Assembly (NCBI RefSeq): GCF_001426085.1
Contig: NZ_LMRR01000009.1
Span: forward strand, 1 to 64,000
Direction: 5' to 3'
DNA length: 64,000 nt
Source of the DNA: Rhodococcus sp. Leaf278
Lineage (GTDB): Bacteria; Actinomycetota; Actinomycetes; Mycobacteriales; Mycobacteriaceae
Shown in pieces: positions 43,045 through 53,079 of this stretch (its first letter is position 1; every line of letters starts with the position of its first letter). Below the pieces are notes generated by a model. The model was not told the DNA's origin. It saw only the letters and a program-made list of their open reading frames with translations, and did no database searches. A program made the position numbers and the translations under genes.

Positions 43045-45038
43045 GGCTGGTCCTGTTCTGTGTCGGTGGGAACGATGCGGGCGAGGATCTGGTCCACGCG
43101 GACCTGATCCCCCACTGCAACAGTGAGTTCGACGGTGCCGTCGATGGGTGTGGTCAGGGTGTGTTCCATCTTCATCGCCTCGACGACGACGATGGCCGAG
43201 CCTGCGGTGACGGCGCTGCCAGTGGTGGTTCCGATCGCGATGATCGAACCCGGCATCGGTGAGAGGATCTCGGCGTCACCGGAGTGCGCTTCGTTCTCGC
43301 GGACGCTGGGCTCGGCGATTCGATCGATTCGCCACGTGCCGCGAGAGCTGGAAACCCAAGTGGAGGAGTCACTTCGGGCGAACGTCATCGTCTCGCGTCG
43401 ATCCTCGAGCACCAGATTCACGGAATCCTTCGTGGCGGTTGCTCGGAGAGCGCGCGGCACTGCGTCGTCGACGACGACCGTGGCCGCATCGAGGGTCCCG
43501 GTGATGGACACGTGAGCGGTGCGCCCTCCGGATGCAAGACGGCAGTGGAACGGTGCGTGGGTTCCCACCCGCCATCCCGACGGCGTACCCCAGATGTCCT
43601 GGCCGGCCGAGTGCCACACATCGAGCCAGGCGATGGCTGCTGCGGCGATCAGTGCCTCGTCGGTAACCTCGGCGGCTGCGAAATCTTCGACCCGGCGGTC
43701 GAGCAGTCCGGTGTCGAGATTGCCGGCGCGGACGTCGTCGTCGGCGAGTAGGAATCGCGCGAACTCGATGTTCGTGACGACTCCGAGTACGGCGGTGTCG
43801 GCCAGTGCGCGGTCCAGGCTACGCAGCGCGGTGCTGCGATCGGGGCCGTAGGCAATGACTTTGGAGAGCATGGGGTCGTAGTTGCTGCCGACCTCGGTGC
43901 CCACGGCGAGGCCGGAGTCGACGCGGATGCCCGGTCCGGTGGGTTCGCGTAGTCCGACGACGGTGCCGCCGGTGGGGAGGAATCCGCGGCCGGGATCCTC
44001 GGCGTACACGCGGGCCTCGATGGCGTGTCCGGTCAGCTGAATGTCGTTCTGGCTCAAAGTGAGCTCTTCACCGGAAGCTACCCGGACCTGCCATTCGACG
44101 AGGTCGAGTCCGGTGACCATCTCGGTGACCGGGTGCTCCACCTGCAGGCGGGTGTTCATCTCCATGAAGAAGAACTCGTCCGGGCTGTCGGCCGAGACGA
44201 TGAATTCGACTGTGCCGGCACCGGAGTAGTCGACGCTGCGGGCGGTGTTGCATGCGGCCTCGCCGATGCGGGCCCGGGTTGCTTCGTCCAGCAAGGGCGA
44301 CGGTGCTTCCTCGATGACCTTCTGATGGCGTCGCTGCAGACTGCATTCGCGTTCGCCGAGATGGATGACGTTGCCGTGTCCGTCGGCGAGGATCTGTACC
44401 TCGATGTGCCGGGGCCGCAACACGAATCGTTCGAGAAAGAGGGTGTCGTCACCGAACGAGGAGGCCGCTTCACGGCGAGCGCTGGTCAGTGCCGCGGGAA
44501 GGTCCTCGGCATGCTCGACCAGGCGCATTCCCTTTCCGCCGCCACCTGCGGACGGCTTGACCAGGACTGGGAAGCCGACGTCGGGTGCGCCGGCGATGAG
44601 GTCGTCGTCGGTCAGGCCCGGTCGGGAGATTCCGGGTACGACGGGGACGCCGAAGGCGCTGACGGCGGCCTTGGCGGCGATCTTGTCGCCCATCACTTCG
44701 ATGGCCTTGGCCGGTGGTCCGAGGAATGCGATTCCCGCTGCAGCACAGGCGGTTGCGAACTCCGAGTTCTCGGACAGGAACCCGTAGCCGGGATGAATTC
44801 CCTGTGCGCCGGTGGCCTGCGCGGCCGCGATCACCTTGCCGATGTCGAGGTAGCTCTCGCGAGCGTTGGCGGGGCCGAGCCGCACGGCGGTGTCGGCTTC
44901 GTGGACGTGCCGGGTATCGGCGTCGGCATCACTGTAGACGGCGACGGTCCGAATTCCCATGCGGCGCAATGTGCGCGCGACTCGGACGGCGATCTCGCCG
45001 CGGTTGGCGATCAGAATGGTGTCCAACATCGTGGTCAT
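43041..45038 (-). CDS. accA1: 3-Methylcrotonyl-CoA carboxylase, biotin carboxylase/BCCP alpha subunit
   Basis: This 665-residue alpha chain holds the biotin carboxylase ATP-grasp domain at the front ([12 protein letters not shown], then [11 protein letters not shown] in the glycine loop, [23 protein letters not shown] and [13 protein letters not shown]) and a biotinyl domain at the C-terminus with the lysine in [10 protein letters not shown]. It pairs with accD1 encoded just upstream to carboxylate 3-methylcrotonyl-CoA in leucine breakdown. The start is ATG 45038, five bases after accD1, with a weak GAGAG site; an in-frame ATG at 45029 is possible. Confidence 0.92.
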   Translation of the reverse strand: MTTMLDTILIANRGEIAVRVARTLRRMGIRTVAVYSDADADTRHVHEADTAVRLGPANARESYLDIGKVIAAAQATGAQGIHPGYGFLSENSEFATACAAAGIAFLGPPAKAIEVMGDKIAAKAAVSAFGVPVVPGISRPGLTDDDLIAGAPDVGFPVLVKPSAGGGGKGMRLVEHAEDLPAALTSARREAASSFGDDTLFLERFVLRPRHIEVQILADGHGNVIHLGERECSLQRRHQKVIEEAPSPLLDEATRARIGEAACNTARSVDYSGAGTVEFIVSADSPDEFFFMEMNTRLQVEHPVTEMVTGLDLVEWQVRVASGEELTLSQNDIQLTGHAIEARVYAEDPGRGFLPTGGTVVGLREPTGPGIRVDSGLAVGTEVGSNYDPMLSKVIAYGPDRSTALRSLDRALADTAVLGVVTNIEFARFLLADDDVRAGNLDTGLLDRRVEDFAAAEVTDEALIAAAAIAWLDVWHSAGQDIWGTPSGWRVGTHAPFHCRLASGGRTAHVSITGTLDAATVVVDDAVPRALRATATKDSVNLVLEDRRETMTFARSDSSTWVSSSRGTWRIDRIAEPSVRENEAHSGDAEILSPMPGSIIAIGTTTGSAVTAGSAIVVVEAMKMEHTLTTPIDGTVELTVAVGDQVRVDQILARIVPTDTEQDQP

Positions 45039-45043
45039 CTCTC

Positions 45044-46621
45044 TCACATCCTGAAAACGCCGTAGGAGACCGGCTCGAGCGGTGCATTGGCGCACGCCGC
45101 GAGGGCCAGTCCGAGTACCTGCCTGGTATCGGCCGGGTCGATGATGCCGTCGTCCCACAGGCGGGCCGTCGAGTAGTACGGGTTGCCCTGGCTTTCGTAC
45201 TGGTCACGAATCGGAGCTTTGAACGCCTCCTGGTCTTGCTCACCCCACGGTTTGCCTGCGGCGTCGAGTTGGTCGCTCCGCACCGTAGCGAGCACCGATG
45301 CGGCCTGTTCACCGCCCATCACCGAGATACGCGCGTTCGGCCACATGAACAGGAAGCGAGGCGAATACGCTCTGCCGCACATGGAGTAGTTGCCCGCACC
45401 GTACGAGCCGCCGATGACAACGGTGATCTTCGGGACGCGGGCGCAGGCCACTGCCGTCACCATCTTCGCGCCGTGCTTGGCGATGCCGCCTGCCTCGTAG
45501 TCTCGGCCGACCATGAAGCCGGTGATGTTCTGCAGGAAGACCAATGGGATGCTGCGCTTGTCGCACAGTTCGATGAAATGTGCGCCCTTCATGGCAGATT
45601 CGGCGAACAGGACGCCGTTGTTGGCGATGATTCCGACGGGGTGGCCGTGGAGGTGGGCGAATCCGGTGACGAGTGTCTTGCCGTATTCGGCTTTGAACTC
45701 GTCGAATTCGCCTGCGTCGACCACGCGAGTGATCACTTCACGCACGTCGTACGGGGTGCGCGGATCGGTGGGGACGACGTCGTAGATTTCGCTCTGATCG
45801 GCGATCGGTGCACGGGTGGTGACGACGTCCCACGGCCGCGTGGTGCGGGGCCCGAGGGTGGAGACGATGCGGCGCACTCGTCGCAATGCGTCTCGATCGT
45901 CGTCGGCGAGATGGTCGGTGACACCGGAGATCTTCGAGTGCAGATCACCGCCGCCGAGTTCTTCGGCCGTGACGACCTCGCCGGTCGCGGCCTTCACCAG
46001 TGGCGGGCCACCGAGGAAGATCGTGCCCTGGTTCTTGACGATGATCGCCTCGTCGCTCATCGCAGGTACGTAGGCACCGCCCGCGGTGCAGGAGCCCATG
46101 ACGGCAGCGATCTGAGCAATTCCTTTGGCGCTCATGGTGGCCTGGTTGAAGAAGATGCGCCCGAAGTGGTCACGGTCGGGGAACACCTCGTCCTGACGCG
46201 GCAGGAATGCGCCGCCCGAGTCGACGAGGTAGATGCACGGCAGGGTGTTCTGCAGGGCGATCTCTTGAGCGCGGAGGTGCTTCTTCACCGTCATCGGGTA
46301 GTAGGTGCCGCCCTTGACGGTGGCGTCGTTGGCGATGATCACGCACTCGCGTCCGGAGACTCGGCCGATGCCGGCGATGACACCGGCGCCGGGGCATTCG
46401 TCGTCGTACAGACCGTTGGCGGCCAGCGGTGCGATTTCGAGGAAGGGGCTGCCGGGATCCAGGAGCTCGTCGACGCGATCGCGGGGGAGCAGTTTGCCGC
46501 GGGCGATGTGCCGCTCCCGTGACTTCTCGCTACCGCCGCGAGCGGCGACGGCGAGCCGTTCGGAGAGTTCGCTGGTGAGATGCTCGTGATCTGCGCGGTT
46601 GGCCGCGGTATCGATCGCCAT
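45044..46621 (-). CDS. accD1: 3-Methylcrotonyl-CoA carboxylase, carboxyltransferase beta subunit
   Basis: This 525-residue carboxyltransferase has both crotonase-like domains with the acyl-CoA and biotin oxyanion loops, for example [43 protein letters not shown] and [27 protein letters not shown]. The start is ATG 46621 behind TAAGG; a GTG three codons upstream has no spacing for a ribosome site. It opens the leucine operon and is divergent from a TetR gene across a 117-bp region with long inverted repeats. Confidence 0.92.
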   Translation of the reverse strand: MAIDTAANRADHEHLTSELSERLAVAARGGSEKSRERHIARGKLLPRDRVDELLDPGSPFLEIAPLAANGLYDDECPGAGVIAGIGRVSGRECVIIANDATVKGGTYYPMTVKKHLRAQEIALQNTLPCIYLVDSGGAFLPRQDEVFPDRDHFGRIFFNQATMSAKGIAQIAAVMGSCTAGGAYVPAMSDEAIIVKNQGTIFLGGPPLVKAATGEVVTAEELGGGDLHSKISGVTDHLADDDRDALRRVRRIVSTLGPRTTRPWDVVTTRAPIADQSEIYDVVPTDPRTPYDVREVITRVVDAGEFDEFKAEYGKTLVTGFAHLHGHPVGIIANNGVLFAESAMKGAHFIELCDKRSIPLVFLQNITGFMVGRDYEAGGIAKHGAKMVTAVACARVPKITVVIGGSYGAGNYSMCGRAYSPRFLFMWPNARISVMGGEQAASVLATVRSDQLDAAGKPWGEQDQEAFKAPIRDQYESQGNPYYSTARLWDDGIIDPADTRQVLGLALAACANAPLEPVSYGVFRM

Positions 46622-46663
46622 GAGATGCACGCCTTAGGGGTCGGACGTCGGTGTCGAAGAAGT

Positions 46664-46711
46664 TCAGTTAATGGTTGATAACTGACATGATAGTAAACTA
46701 CGATTAACTGA
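46664..46711. promoter_or_regulatory. Inverted repeats in the accD1/TetR control region
   Basis: TCAGTTAAT (46664-46672) and ATTAACTGA (46703-46711) form perfect 9-bp arms 30 bases apart, with an AT-rich interior that includes GTTGATAAC. The size suggests two operator half-sites or two overlapping promoters for the divergent accD1 and TetR genes. Confidence 0.55.
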
Positions 46712-46738
46712 GTGTCCAGGGTCGAGGGGGTGTGAGAG

Positions 46739-47332
46739 TTGAAAGCAAAGCCGACGACCGTGCGCGAGCAACGTAAGGCCGAGCGTCGACAGCAATTGCT
46801 CGACGCCGCCGCATCGTTGTTCGCCGATCGTGGGTTCACCTCCGTGCGGCTGGAGGACTTGGGTGCGGCAGTCGGCATCAGTGGTCCCGCCGTCTACCGC
46901 CACTTCCCGAACAAGGAGGCGGTGCTCGTCGAGCTGATGGTCGGAATCTCGGAGTATCTGCTCGACGGCGGCCGCGAGGTGATCGGTTCGCGGAAGGTCG
47001 ATGCAGACACGGTGTCGGCTCTGGTCGACTTCCACCTCGATTTCGCCTTCGAGACCCCGGCATTCATTCGCATTCAGGATCGCGACCTGCAGAGCCTCCC
47101 CGAGGGTGCGCGACGCAAGGTGCGCCGGATGCAGCGCGAATACGTGGAACTGTGGGTCGAGGTGCTGTGCGCCGTCGACTCGGAATTGAACGAGTCCGAT
47201 GCGCGCACCACGGCGCATGCGGTCTTCGGCCTGATCAACTCGACGCCCTACAGCGCAGGGCGCACGCCGTCACGCAGCGCTCGGCCGGTGCTGCGGGCAA
47301 TGGCACTGGGGGCGTTGAAAGCACTGACCTGA
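46739..47332 (+). CDS. TetR-family regulator of the leucine operon
   Basis: This 197-residue TetR protein has the HTH RLEDLGAAVGISGPAVYRHFPNKEAVLVELM and a C-terminal ligand domain of mycobacterial fatty-acid-regulator type. The start is TTG 46739, behind GGGGGTGTGAGAG; no better in-frame codon is seen. It is divergent from accD1, so it probably represses the leucine catabolic operon in response to a CoA thioester intermediate. This is inferred from position and the inverted repeats between the two genes. Confidence 0.85.
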   Translation: MKAKPTTVREQRKAERRQQLLDAAASLFADRGFTSVRLEDLGAAVGISGPAVYRHFPNKEAVLVELMVGISEYLLDGGREVIGSRKVDADTVSALVDFHLDFAFETPAFIRIQDRDLQSLPEGARRKVRRMQREYVELWVEVLCAVDSELNESDARTTAHAVFGLINSTPYSAGRTPSRSARPVLRAMALGALKALT

Positions 47333-47440
47333 GCGCCCACAATTCGAGTCGAGGATCGCGATCCCGTCTGCGGACGCAAATAGTGGACACTCAGCGCACC
47401 TGCGCTCCATAGGAAGAGCAAACCGTCGTTATCGGAGACA

Positions 47441-48577
47441 ATGATCGACATGACGACCCAACTATCGCGTGTCGAACTCGGCAGACGGCAGAGTCGATTC
47501 ACTCTCGACGAGGTTCCTCGGCTGCTCGCGATGGCCGGCTTCATTGCCGCGTTGCATGTGATCGGGTGGGGGCTGTTCACCCACTACGACTCCATTCCGA
47601 GTATTCATGGCCTCACCGGAGCCGACGGCACCCTCGTCTACGCCGGAGCCGGCGTGCTGGCGTACACCCTCGGTCTGCGGCACGCGTTCGACGCGGATCA
47701 CATCGCCGCCATCGACGACACCACCCGCTTCCTGTTGCAGAAGGGCAAGCGGCCGTTGGCCGTCGGGCTGTTCTTCTCTCTCGGTCACTCGACCGTCGTA
47801 TTCGTGTTCGTTGCCGCGATTGCCTTCGTCGCGTCGCAGGCGACGGCGTTCCAAGATGCCTTCGCCGGGGTCGGCGGCATCATCGGCACGCTGGTGTCCG
47901 GAACGTTCCTGTATCTCATTGCCGCGCTGAACATCGCGGTACTCGCAGGCATCGTCGGGGTCTGGCGGCGGGCGAAGCGCGGTGAGTTCACCGAGGCCGG
48001 GCTCGACGAGTTGCTGGCCAAGCGCGGCCTGATGAATCGACTGTTCCGGGGCCGCTACGACAAGATGATCAACCACTCGTGGCAGATGTACCCGCTGGGA
48101 CTTCTGTTCGGTCTCGGTTTCGATACCGCCACACAGGTCGGTCTGCTCGCCATCGCCGGCACGACCGCGATCGCCGGCGGACTCCCACCGATGGCGATCA
48201 TCGCGTTGCCGGTCCTGTTCGCCGCGGGTATGACCACGATGGACACGATCGACGGCATCTTCATGTCGAAGGCATACGGCTGGGCGTTCGTCACCCCGGT
48301 CCGCAAGATCTACTACAACATGACGATGACGGGTCTGTCGGTCTTCGTGGCCCTGGTGATCGGGACGGTGCAGCTGCTGACGCTGCTCGCCGAGCAGTTC
48401 GAGCTGACCGGTGGACTGTGGGACGCAGTGGCCGTCATCGATCTGAACCTCGCCGGCCAGCTCGTCGTCGGCACGTTCTTCGTTGTCTGGATCGGTGCGG
48501 TCGTGTATTACAAGGTGGCGCGCATCGACGAACGCGGTGGCGCGCTCGGCCACTCGAATGCAACGGAGACCCAGTGA
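47441..48577 (+). CDS. NiCoT-family nickel/cobalt transporter
   Basis: This 378-residue integral membrane protein belongs to the HoxN/NixA/NicT family of high-affinity nickel and cobalt permeases. The diagnostic motif RHAFDADHIAAIDDTTR (helix II, His/Asp metal ligands) is present near residue 83, with LGHSTVVFV and GLGFDTATQ in later helices. Eight transmembrane segments can be traced. The start is ATG 47441 close behind GGAG. It overlaps the lipase gene by four bases. Cobalt for cobalamin or nickel for urease or hydrogenase is a plausible need, but no cobalamin riboswitch was seen upstream. Confidence 0.9.
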   Translation: MIDMTTQLSRVELGRRQSRFTLDEVPRLLAMAGFIAALHVIGWGLFTHYDSIPSIHGLTGADGTLVYAGAGVLAYTLGLRHAFDADHIAAIDDTTRFLLQKGKRPLAVGLFFSLGHSTVVFVFVAAIAFVASQATAFQDAFAGVGGIIGTLVSGTFLYLIAALNIAVLAGIVGVWRRAKRGEFTEAGLDELLAKRGLMNRLFRGRYDKMINHSWQMYPLGLLFGLGFDTATQVGLLAIAGTTAIAGGLPPMAIIALPVLFAAGMTTMDTIDGIFMSKAYGWAFVTPVRKIYYNMTMTGLSVFVALVIGTVQLLTLLAEQFELTGGLWDAVAVIDLNLAGQLVVGTFFVVWIGAVVYYKVARIDERGGALGHSNATETQ

Positions 48578-49731
48578 TCGCTCGTCGTCGGATCGGTGCC
48601 CTTGCAGTAGTCGCAGCGCTGGCGTCGAGCATGGCTTCCGGCCTGCTGGCCGCCCCGGCCTCCGCGGCGCCGGTGATCACTCAGAACATCGGTGACGTTG
48701 TCTCCAGTCGTCCGCTGCCACAAGACTTCTGGATTCCCGGTTCGTCCTCGGCCGAAGTGCTCACCTATGTCACCACCGATACGTTCGGTGAGAAGGCACT
48801 CAGCACCGGCACGGTTTTTCTCCCGCAGGGCACGGCCCCCGATGGCGGTTGGCCGGTGATCTCGTGGGCCCACGGCACCTCCGGACTCGGTGACTCGTGC
48901 GCGCCGTCGGTCGCGGGGCCGGCGTTGGCCGAACGAGATCTGCCGTACCTCGGTAACTGGCTGGCGCAGGGATACGCCGTTGTGGCCAGCGACTACGCCG
49001 GCCTCGGAACGCCCGGTCTGCAGGCATATCTGGACGGCAGGACCACGGCACACAACGTGGTCGACATGGTGAAAGCCGGCCGCAACTACAGTGATCAACT
49101 CTCGCGCAAGTGGGTGACGGTAGGTCAATCGCAGGGCGGCGGCGCAGCGATCTACACCGCTCGGTATGCAACCGAATTCGGTGGACCGGATCTCGACTAC
49201 AGGGGCGCTGTCGGCACCGGAACCCCCGCGTACATCGAGAAGCTCGTCTCGATCGGTGGACCGGGCATGCCGCCGATTGCACTGCCGGCCGGTCTGACCG
49301 CATACGTTGCGTACATCGGTGCTGCTCTTCGCTATTCGCATCCCGAGCTGGGCTTGGACGGCATCCTCACCCCCACCGGACAGAAGTACGCAGCTCTGGC
49401 CGAGACGGCGTGCGTAGCGGACCTCGAGGAACAACTCGACGGAGTGAAGATCGGCGACTTCTTCACCGCGCCGCTGACCAGCCTGCCGAATTTTACCGCA
49501 GTGCTCGACGACTACATGGCCATGCCCGAGTCAGGTTTCGACAAGCCGTTCTTCATGGGCCACGGTCTGCGCGACACCGATGTCCCGTTCCCGACCACCG
49601 CCGCGTACGTCGCCGCACTCACCGCGAACGGTCAGCCGTTGACGTTTCGGACGTACGACGCCGACCACAGCGGAGCGCTCGTTCAATCACAGGCCGACAC
49701 GATTCCGTTCGTCGCAGCGCTCTTCCGTTAG
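48574..49731 (+). CDS. Secreted lipase/alpha-beta hydrolase (LIP family)
   Basis: This 385-residue protein has a Sec signal peptide of about 30 residues with a double-arginine start (VIARRRIGALAVVAALASSM, cleavage after APASA) and the catalytic elbow GQSQGG near residue 183. The LIP-type ISWAHGTSG and GYAVVASDYAGLG segments and the late GHGLRDTDVPFPTTAAY and DHSGAL pieces hold the Asp/His of the triad. The start is GTG 48574, coupled to the NiCoT stop; the longer open frame back to 48079 is just out-of-frame transporter sequence. It hydrolyses extracellular lipid esters. Why it is coupled to a metal permease is unclear. Confidence 0.87.
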   Translation: MIARRRIGALAVVAALASSMASGLLAAPASAAPVITQNIGDVVSSRPLPQDFWIPGSSSAEVLTYVTTDTFGEKALSTGTVFLPQGTAPDGGWPVISWAHGTSGLGDSCAPSVAGPALAERDLPYLGNWLAQGYAVVASDYAGLGTPGLQAYLDGRTTAHNVVDMVKAGRNYSDQLSRKWVTVGQSQGGGAAIYTARYATEFGGPDLDYRGAVGTGTPAYIEKLVSIGGPGMPPIALPAGLTAYVAYIGAALRYSHPELGLDGILTPTGQKYAALAETACVADLEEQLDGVKIGDFFTAPLTSLPNFTAVLDDYMAMPESGFDKPFFMGHGLRDTDVPFPTTAAYVAALTANGQPLTFRTYDADHSGALVQSQADTIPFVAALFR

Positions 49732-50543
49732 GTCACCGGTCGCTTGCTGGGCAGTCCGTATGCCCGAGCCGTGAACTTCTCGAGCACGGTGCGTGGCAGC
49801 AATCGTTGGGCGAGGAACACGGCAGGCGCATTGCTGCCGACGGCGTAGATCGGCAGGGTCTTCTTGTCCTCGACCGCTCGAAGCACGGTCTTGGCGACCG
49901 TCTCGGCCGAAATGCCTTGTGCCTCTTTGGCGTCGAGCCGTGAGATGACCGTGGTGAAATCGCGCAGATACGGTGAATGCGGTCCGCAGTACTTGGTTCG
50001 GCGAGCGGAGAGTCCGGTGGCGATCGACCCGGGTTCGACTGTGGTGATATCGATTCCGTACGGCTCGAGCTCGTACCGCGCCGCGGTCGCGAACCCCTTG
50101 ATCGCCGCTTTGGTCGCGGCATACGAGGAACGGTAGGCGAGGGGGAAGCTGGCGAGCATCGACCCGATGTTGATGATTCGTCCGCGACCACGCTCACGCA
50201 TGGCCGGTACTACGGCCTGGGTCAGCTCGATCGCGCCGAAGACGTTGAGCTGGAACAGTCGGGTGATCGCCTCGATAGGGAGTTCTTCGATCGGTCCGCA
50301 CTGGCTCTCGCCTGCGTTGTTGATCAGTACATCGACCTCCACGTCGCCGAGCCCATCGACGAAGGCCCGGATGGAAGCCGGATCCGTCAGGTCCAGATCG
50401 CGGTAGTCGACGCCTGGAATCGGGTCGACCACCGCAGAGCTGTTGCGGCTCGTCCCGATAACGCGAAAGCCGCGGGCGATGAGAGTTTCGGCGATGGCCT
50501 CGCCGATTCCCGACGTCGCTCCGGTGACAATTGCAGTTTTCAT
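49728..50543 (-). CDS. Short-chain dehydrogenase/reductase (last gene of aromatic operon)
   Basis: This 271-residue SDR has TGATSGIGEA at the N-terminus, INNAGESQCG, and YAATKAA with the catalytic Tyr/Lys near residue 152. The C-terminus (RTVLEKFTARAYGLPSKRPVT) is hydrophobic-basic. It overlaps the FAD monooxygenase gene by four bases (ATGA) and ends four bases into the lipase gene, which runs toward it. It may oxidise or reduce a ring substrate or a side chain in the same pathway. The substrate is unknown. Confidence 0.85.
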   Translation of the reverse strand: MKTAIVTGATSGIGEAIAETLIARGFRVIGTSRNSSAVVDPIPGVDYRDLDLTDPASIRAFVDGLGDVEVDVLINNAGESQCGPIEELPIEAITRLFQLNVFGAIELTQAVVPAMRERGRGRIINIGSMLASFPLAYRSSYAATKAAIKGFATAARYELEPYGIDITTVEPGSIATGLSARRTKYCGPHSPYLRDFTTVISRLDAKEAQGISAETVAKTVLRAVEDKKTLPIYAVGSNAPAVFLAQRLLPRTVLEKFTARAYGLPSKRPVT

Positions 50544-52147
50544 CTACGCCTCTTCGATGCAGTGCTTCTGGTCTTCGGTGCAGTGACCTGAGCCGTGGGT
50601 GTCGGTCGGTCGGCGCGTCGGAGCGTCGTGGTCGGAACTCGGGTGTGCAAGGCCGGTACCGACTTGCCCGCTGCCATGACGGTGCGGTCCGGACGAACGA
50701 TCGCTGCAACAGCGCGACCGCGCTTCAGCCACAGGCCGAGATCGGACGAGGCCGCCACCTCCACCACTGCGGCACCACGCCGTTGGACCTCGCGTCGCTG
50801 CTCGACGGTCAGGGGTGTCGATGCGAGAAACAGGAACTGCCCAGGTGCCCGATCATCGAGTCGCATCCCATTGTCCAACAGGCTGTTCGGGCAGAGTTGT
50901 CCGGCGAGTGAGCGAGGCTGCATCGGCGATCGCAGGACGTACTGCGATCCGACGAGCGAGGGCGTGGTGCTCGCGGTGACCTTCTCGCCGATGATCGGAA
51001 GATGTCCGAGGACGGGCGCGATGTTGGCCCGCATGATGCCGGTGAGCTTGCTCCCGCCGGTCATGGCCCGCCCCATCGTCACGGCCAGCCTGATCATGGC
51101 CTTGGCGTGCGTCTTTCGTTCGATCTCGTAGCTGTCCAGCGCGGACTGGACCACGTGTCCGTCGAGTGCGCCGACCACCTTCCACACCAGGTTGCGGGCG
51201 TCGCGCAAGCCCGCTCCCATTCCCTGACCGATGAACGGCGGCGTCAGATGCGCGGCGTCGCCCAGGACGAAGACCCGGCGATCACGCCACTGATCGGCAA
51301 TCTGTGCCTTGAAGGTGTACTCGGCGCTGCGAATCAGCTTCATCTCAGGGATCTCCGCCGCAACGAACCACGGTGCGATCAGTGGGTGAATGGCCGAGAG
51401 ATCGGTGAACTCGTCGAGGGTTTCGCCATCGAGCATCTGGAACTCCCAGCGGTAGCGCGTGGTTCCGATGCGCATGTACGTCGCCGATCTCACGGAATCG
51501 CACACCTGGTGCACACCGTCCCACTGATCGAGGTCGACATCGGCCTCGATATCGACGACCAGCCAGCGCTGCTCGAAACCGAGATCCTCCATCTTCGAGC
51601 CGATGGACCTGCGCACCACACTGTTGGCACCGTCGCACCCGAGAACGTAGTCCGCGGTCACCCAATGCGGCGTTCCGTCCTCGGTGGACGTGTACGAGAC
51701 CCGGACGCTGTCCCTCAGATTCTGCACATCGGTGATCTCGCAGCCGCCGCGCATCGCAATGCCGTCGTAGCGAGCGACATGAGAACGCATCAGACGTTCG
51801 AGTTCGGGTTGATCGAACATGTTCGCCTGCGGATAGCCGTGTGGTCGAGCATCCGGATCGCGCTCGAACTCGGCAAGGGTCCTGATGTCCTTGGTGCACA
51901 ACCGCAATCCGCGTCCGGGACGGGATATGGCTGCAAAGTCCTCGCCCAGTCCCAGGTCGCCGAGAATGCGGTACACCTCGTCGTCGAGGTGGACCGCGCG
52001 CGGTTGGGGGTAGACGTCTTCCCACCTGTCCAGGACGAGGCAGGGGACGCCGTACTGCGCTAGCAGCAACGCGGCGGTCATTCCGGTCGGGCCTGCACCG
52101 ACGATCACTACCCGATGGTGCGTGCCATCGGGCTCGTGTTCGCTCAT
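50540..52147 (-). CDS. FAD-dependent aromatic hydroxylase (MhpA-like)
   Basis: This 535-residue flavoprotein monooxygenase is of the phenol/3-(3-hydroxyphenyl)propionate hydroxylase class. It has VIVGAGPTGMTAALLLAQYGV at the N-terminus, a DG motif in GCDGANSVVRRSIGSKM (near residue 180), the GD motif in VFVLGDAAHLTPPFIGQGMGAGLRDARNL, and an aromatic hydroxylase C-terminal domain. The last 30 residues are Arg/Thr/Ala-rich and unlike the family, and may be a loose tail. The start is ATG 52147, overlapping the FAH gene. It probably produces the catechol that the ring-cleavage enzyme encoded two genes upstream opens. Confidence 0.87.
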   Translation of the reverse strand: MSEHEPDGTHHRVVIVGAGPTGMTAALLLAQYGVPCLVLDRWEDVYPQPRAVHLDDEVYRILGDLGLGEDFAAISRPGRGLRLCTKDIRTLAEFERDPDARPHGYPQANMFDQPELERLMRSHVARYDGIAMRGGCEITDVQNLRDSVRVSYTSTEDGTPHWVTADYVLGCDGANSVVRRSIGSKMEDLGFEQRWLVVDIEADVDLDQWDGVHQVCDSVRSATYMRIGTTRYRWEFQMLDGETLDEFTDLSAIHPLIAPWFVAAEIPEMKLIRSAEYTFKAQIADQWRDRRVFVLGDAAHLTPPFIGQGMGAGLRDARNLVWKVVGALDGHVVQSALDSYEIERKTHAKAMIRLAVTMGRAMTGGSKLTGIMRANIAPVLGHLPIIGEKVTASTTPSLVGSQYVLRSPMQPRSLAGQLCPNSLLDNGMRLDDRAPGQFLFLASTPLTVEQRREVQRRGAAVVEVAASSDLGLWLKRGRAVAAIVRPDRTVMAAGKSVPALHTRVPTTTLRRADRPTPTAQVTAPKTRSTASKRRR

Positions 52148-53079
52148 CGGTAGGAGACCCGGGTGCGCTGAACCCCCAGATCCAGGGCTCCGTCGGGAGT
52201 CGAGCTCGTCAGTTCGAGCACGTCGCCGTCCTGCAGGAAGTCGGGATTCTTGGCCTGCTTCTTGAAGAAGACCTTCCACTTGAGCGCCGGCGGGATCAGC
52301 GATCCGATCATCTCGATCGGCTTGGCGGGAGCCTTGAGGGCGGTACCGCCGGGTGTGCCGGTGAGCAGCAGGTCGCCGGGATCGATCCGCTGGAACTTGC
52401 TCAGCGCCTTCAGTGATTCGACCGGCCGGAAGATCATGTCTGCGACCGTACTGTCCTGTCGGACAGTGCCGTTCACTCGGAGCGTCATGGCCAAATCGCC
52501 GAATCGATCGAACTCACCAGCTTCGAGCAGTACGAGACGGGGTCCGACCGGCGTGAAGGTGGGGTACGACTTACCCTCGTAGAACTGAGTTTTGGGCAGC
52601 TGGACATCGCGCGCGGAGACGTCGTTGGTGAGCACGAGTCCGGCAACGTACTCGGCCACGTTGGTGGCATCGATCTTGGTGCCGACGGTCAGCGTCTTGC
52701 CGAACACCAGCCCGATCTCGATCTCGTAGTCGAGCAGTTTCACGTGCGGCGGCTTGACGACGTCGTCGGTAGGGCCGCTGATCGAACCCGAGGTCTTCCG
52801 GAAGAACGTCAGCGGCACCGTCTCGGGGTTCATGCCCGAATCCTTGACGTGGGAGACGAAATTGGTCATGTTCGCCATCACGCGGCACGGTGCGGTGACC
52901 GGGGAAACGAGCGAGAGTGTCTCCACCGCAACGACATCGGTACCGGTGCGCGCTGCGTCCACGGCCGCGCGATCGGCGAGAAGCTCGGCGGTGGTGGTTG
53001 CCGTCGTGTCGATGCGGGACGCTCCGGCCGGGGTCTCGACCCACCAGGCGTCGGCGGTGCGTAGTACAGCGATGCTCAT
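52144..53079 (-). CDS. Fumarylacetoacetate hydrolase family protein
   Basis: This 311-residue protein has the FAH C-terminal domain from about residue 95, with the metal ligands in DYEIEIGLVFGK (E-x-E), and later TNDVSARDVQ, TPVGPRLV and GDLLLTGTPGG. Family members hydrolyse or isomerise 2-keto-enol acids, for example 2-hydroxymuconate-type ring-fission products. The start is ATG 53079 and both ends overlap neighbours by four bases. After ring cleavage by the adjacent extradiol dioxygenase this enzyme would cut or rearrange the fission product. Confidence 0.88.
   Translation of the reverse strand: MSIAVLRTADAWWVETPAGASRIDTTATTTAELLADRAAVDAARTGTDVVAVETLSLVSPVTAPCRVMANMTNFVSHVKDSGMNPETVPLTFFRKTSGSISGPTDDVVKPPHVKLLDYEIEIGLVFGKTLTVGTKIDATNVAEYVAGLVLTNDVSARDVQLPKTQFYEGKSYPTFTPVGPRLVLLEAGEFDRFGDLAMTLRVNGTVRQDSTVADMIFRPVESLKALSKFQRIDPGDLLLTGTPGGTALKAPAKPIEMIGSLIPPALKWKVFFKKQAKNPDFLQDGDVLELTSSTPDGALDLGVQRTRVSYR

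Noticed and set aside
47333-47440. Cobalamin riboswitch upstream of the Ni/Co permease
   Set aside because: Only 108 bases are available and no B12-box-like sequence was seen.
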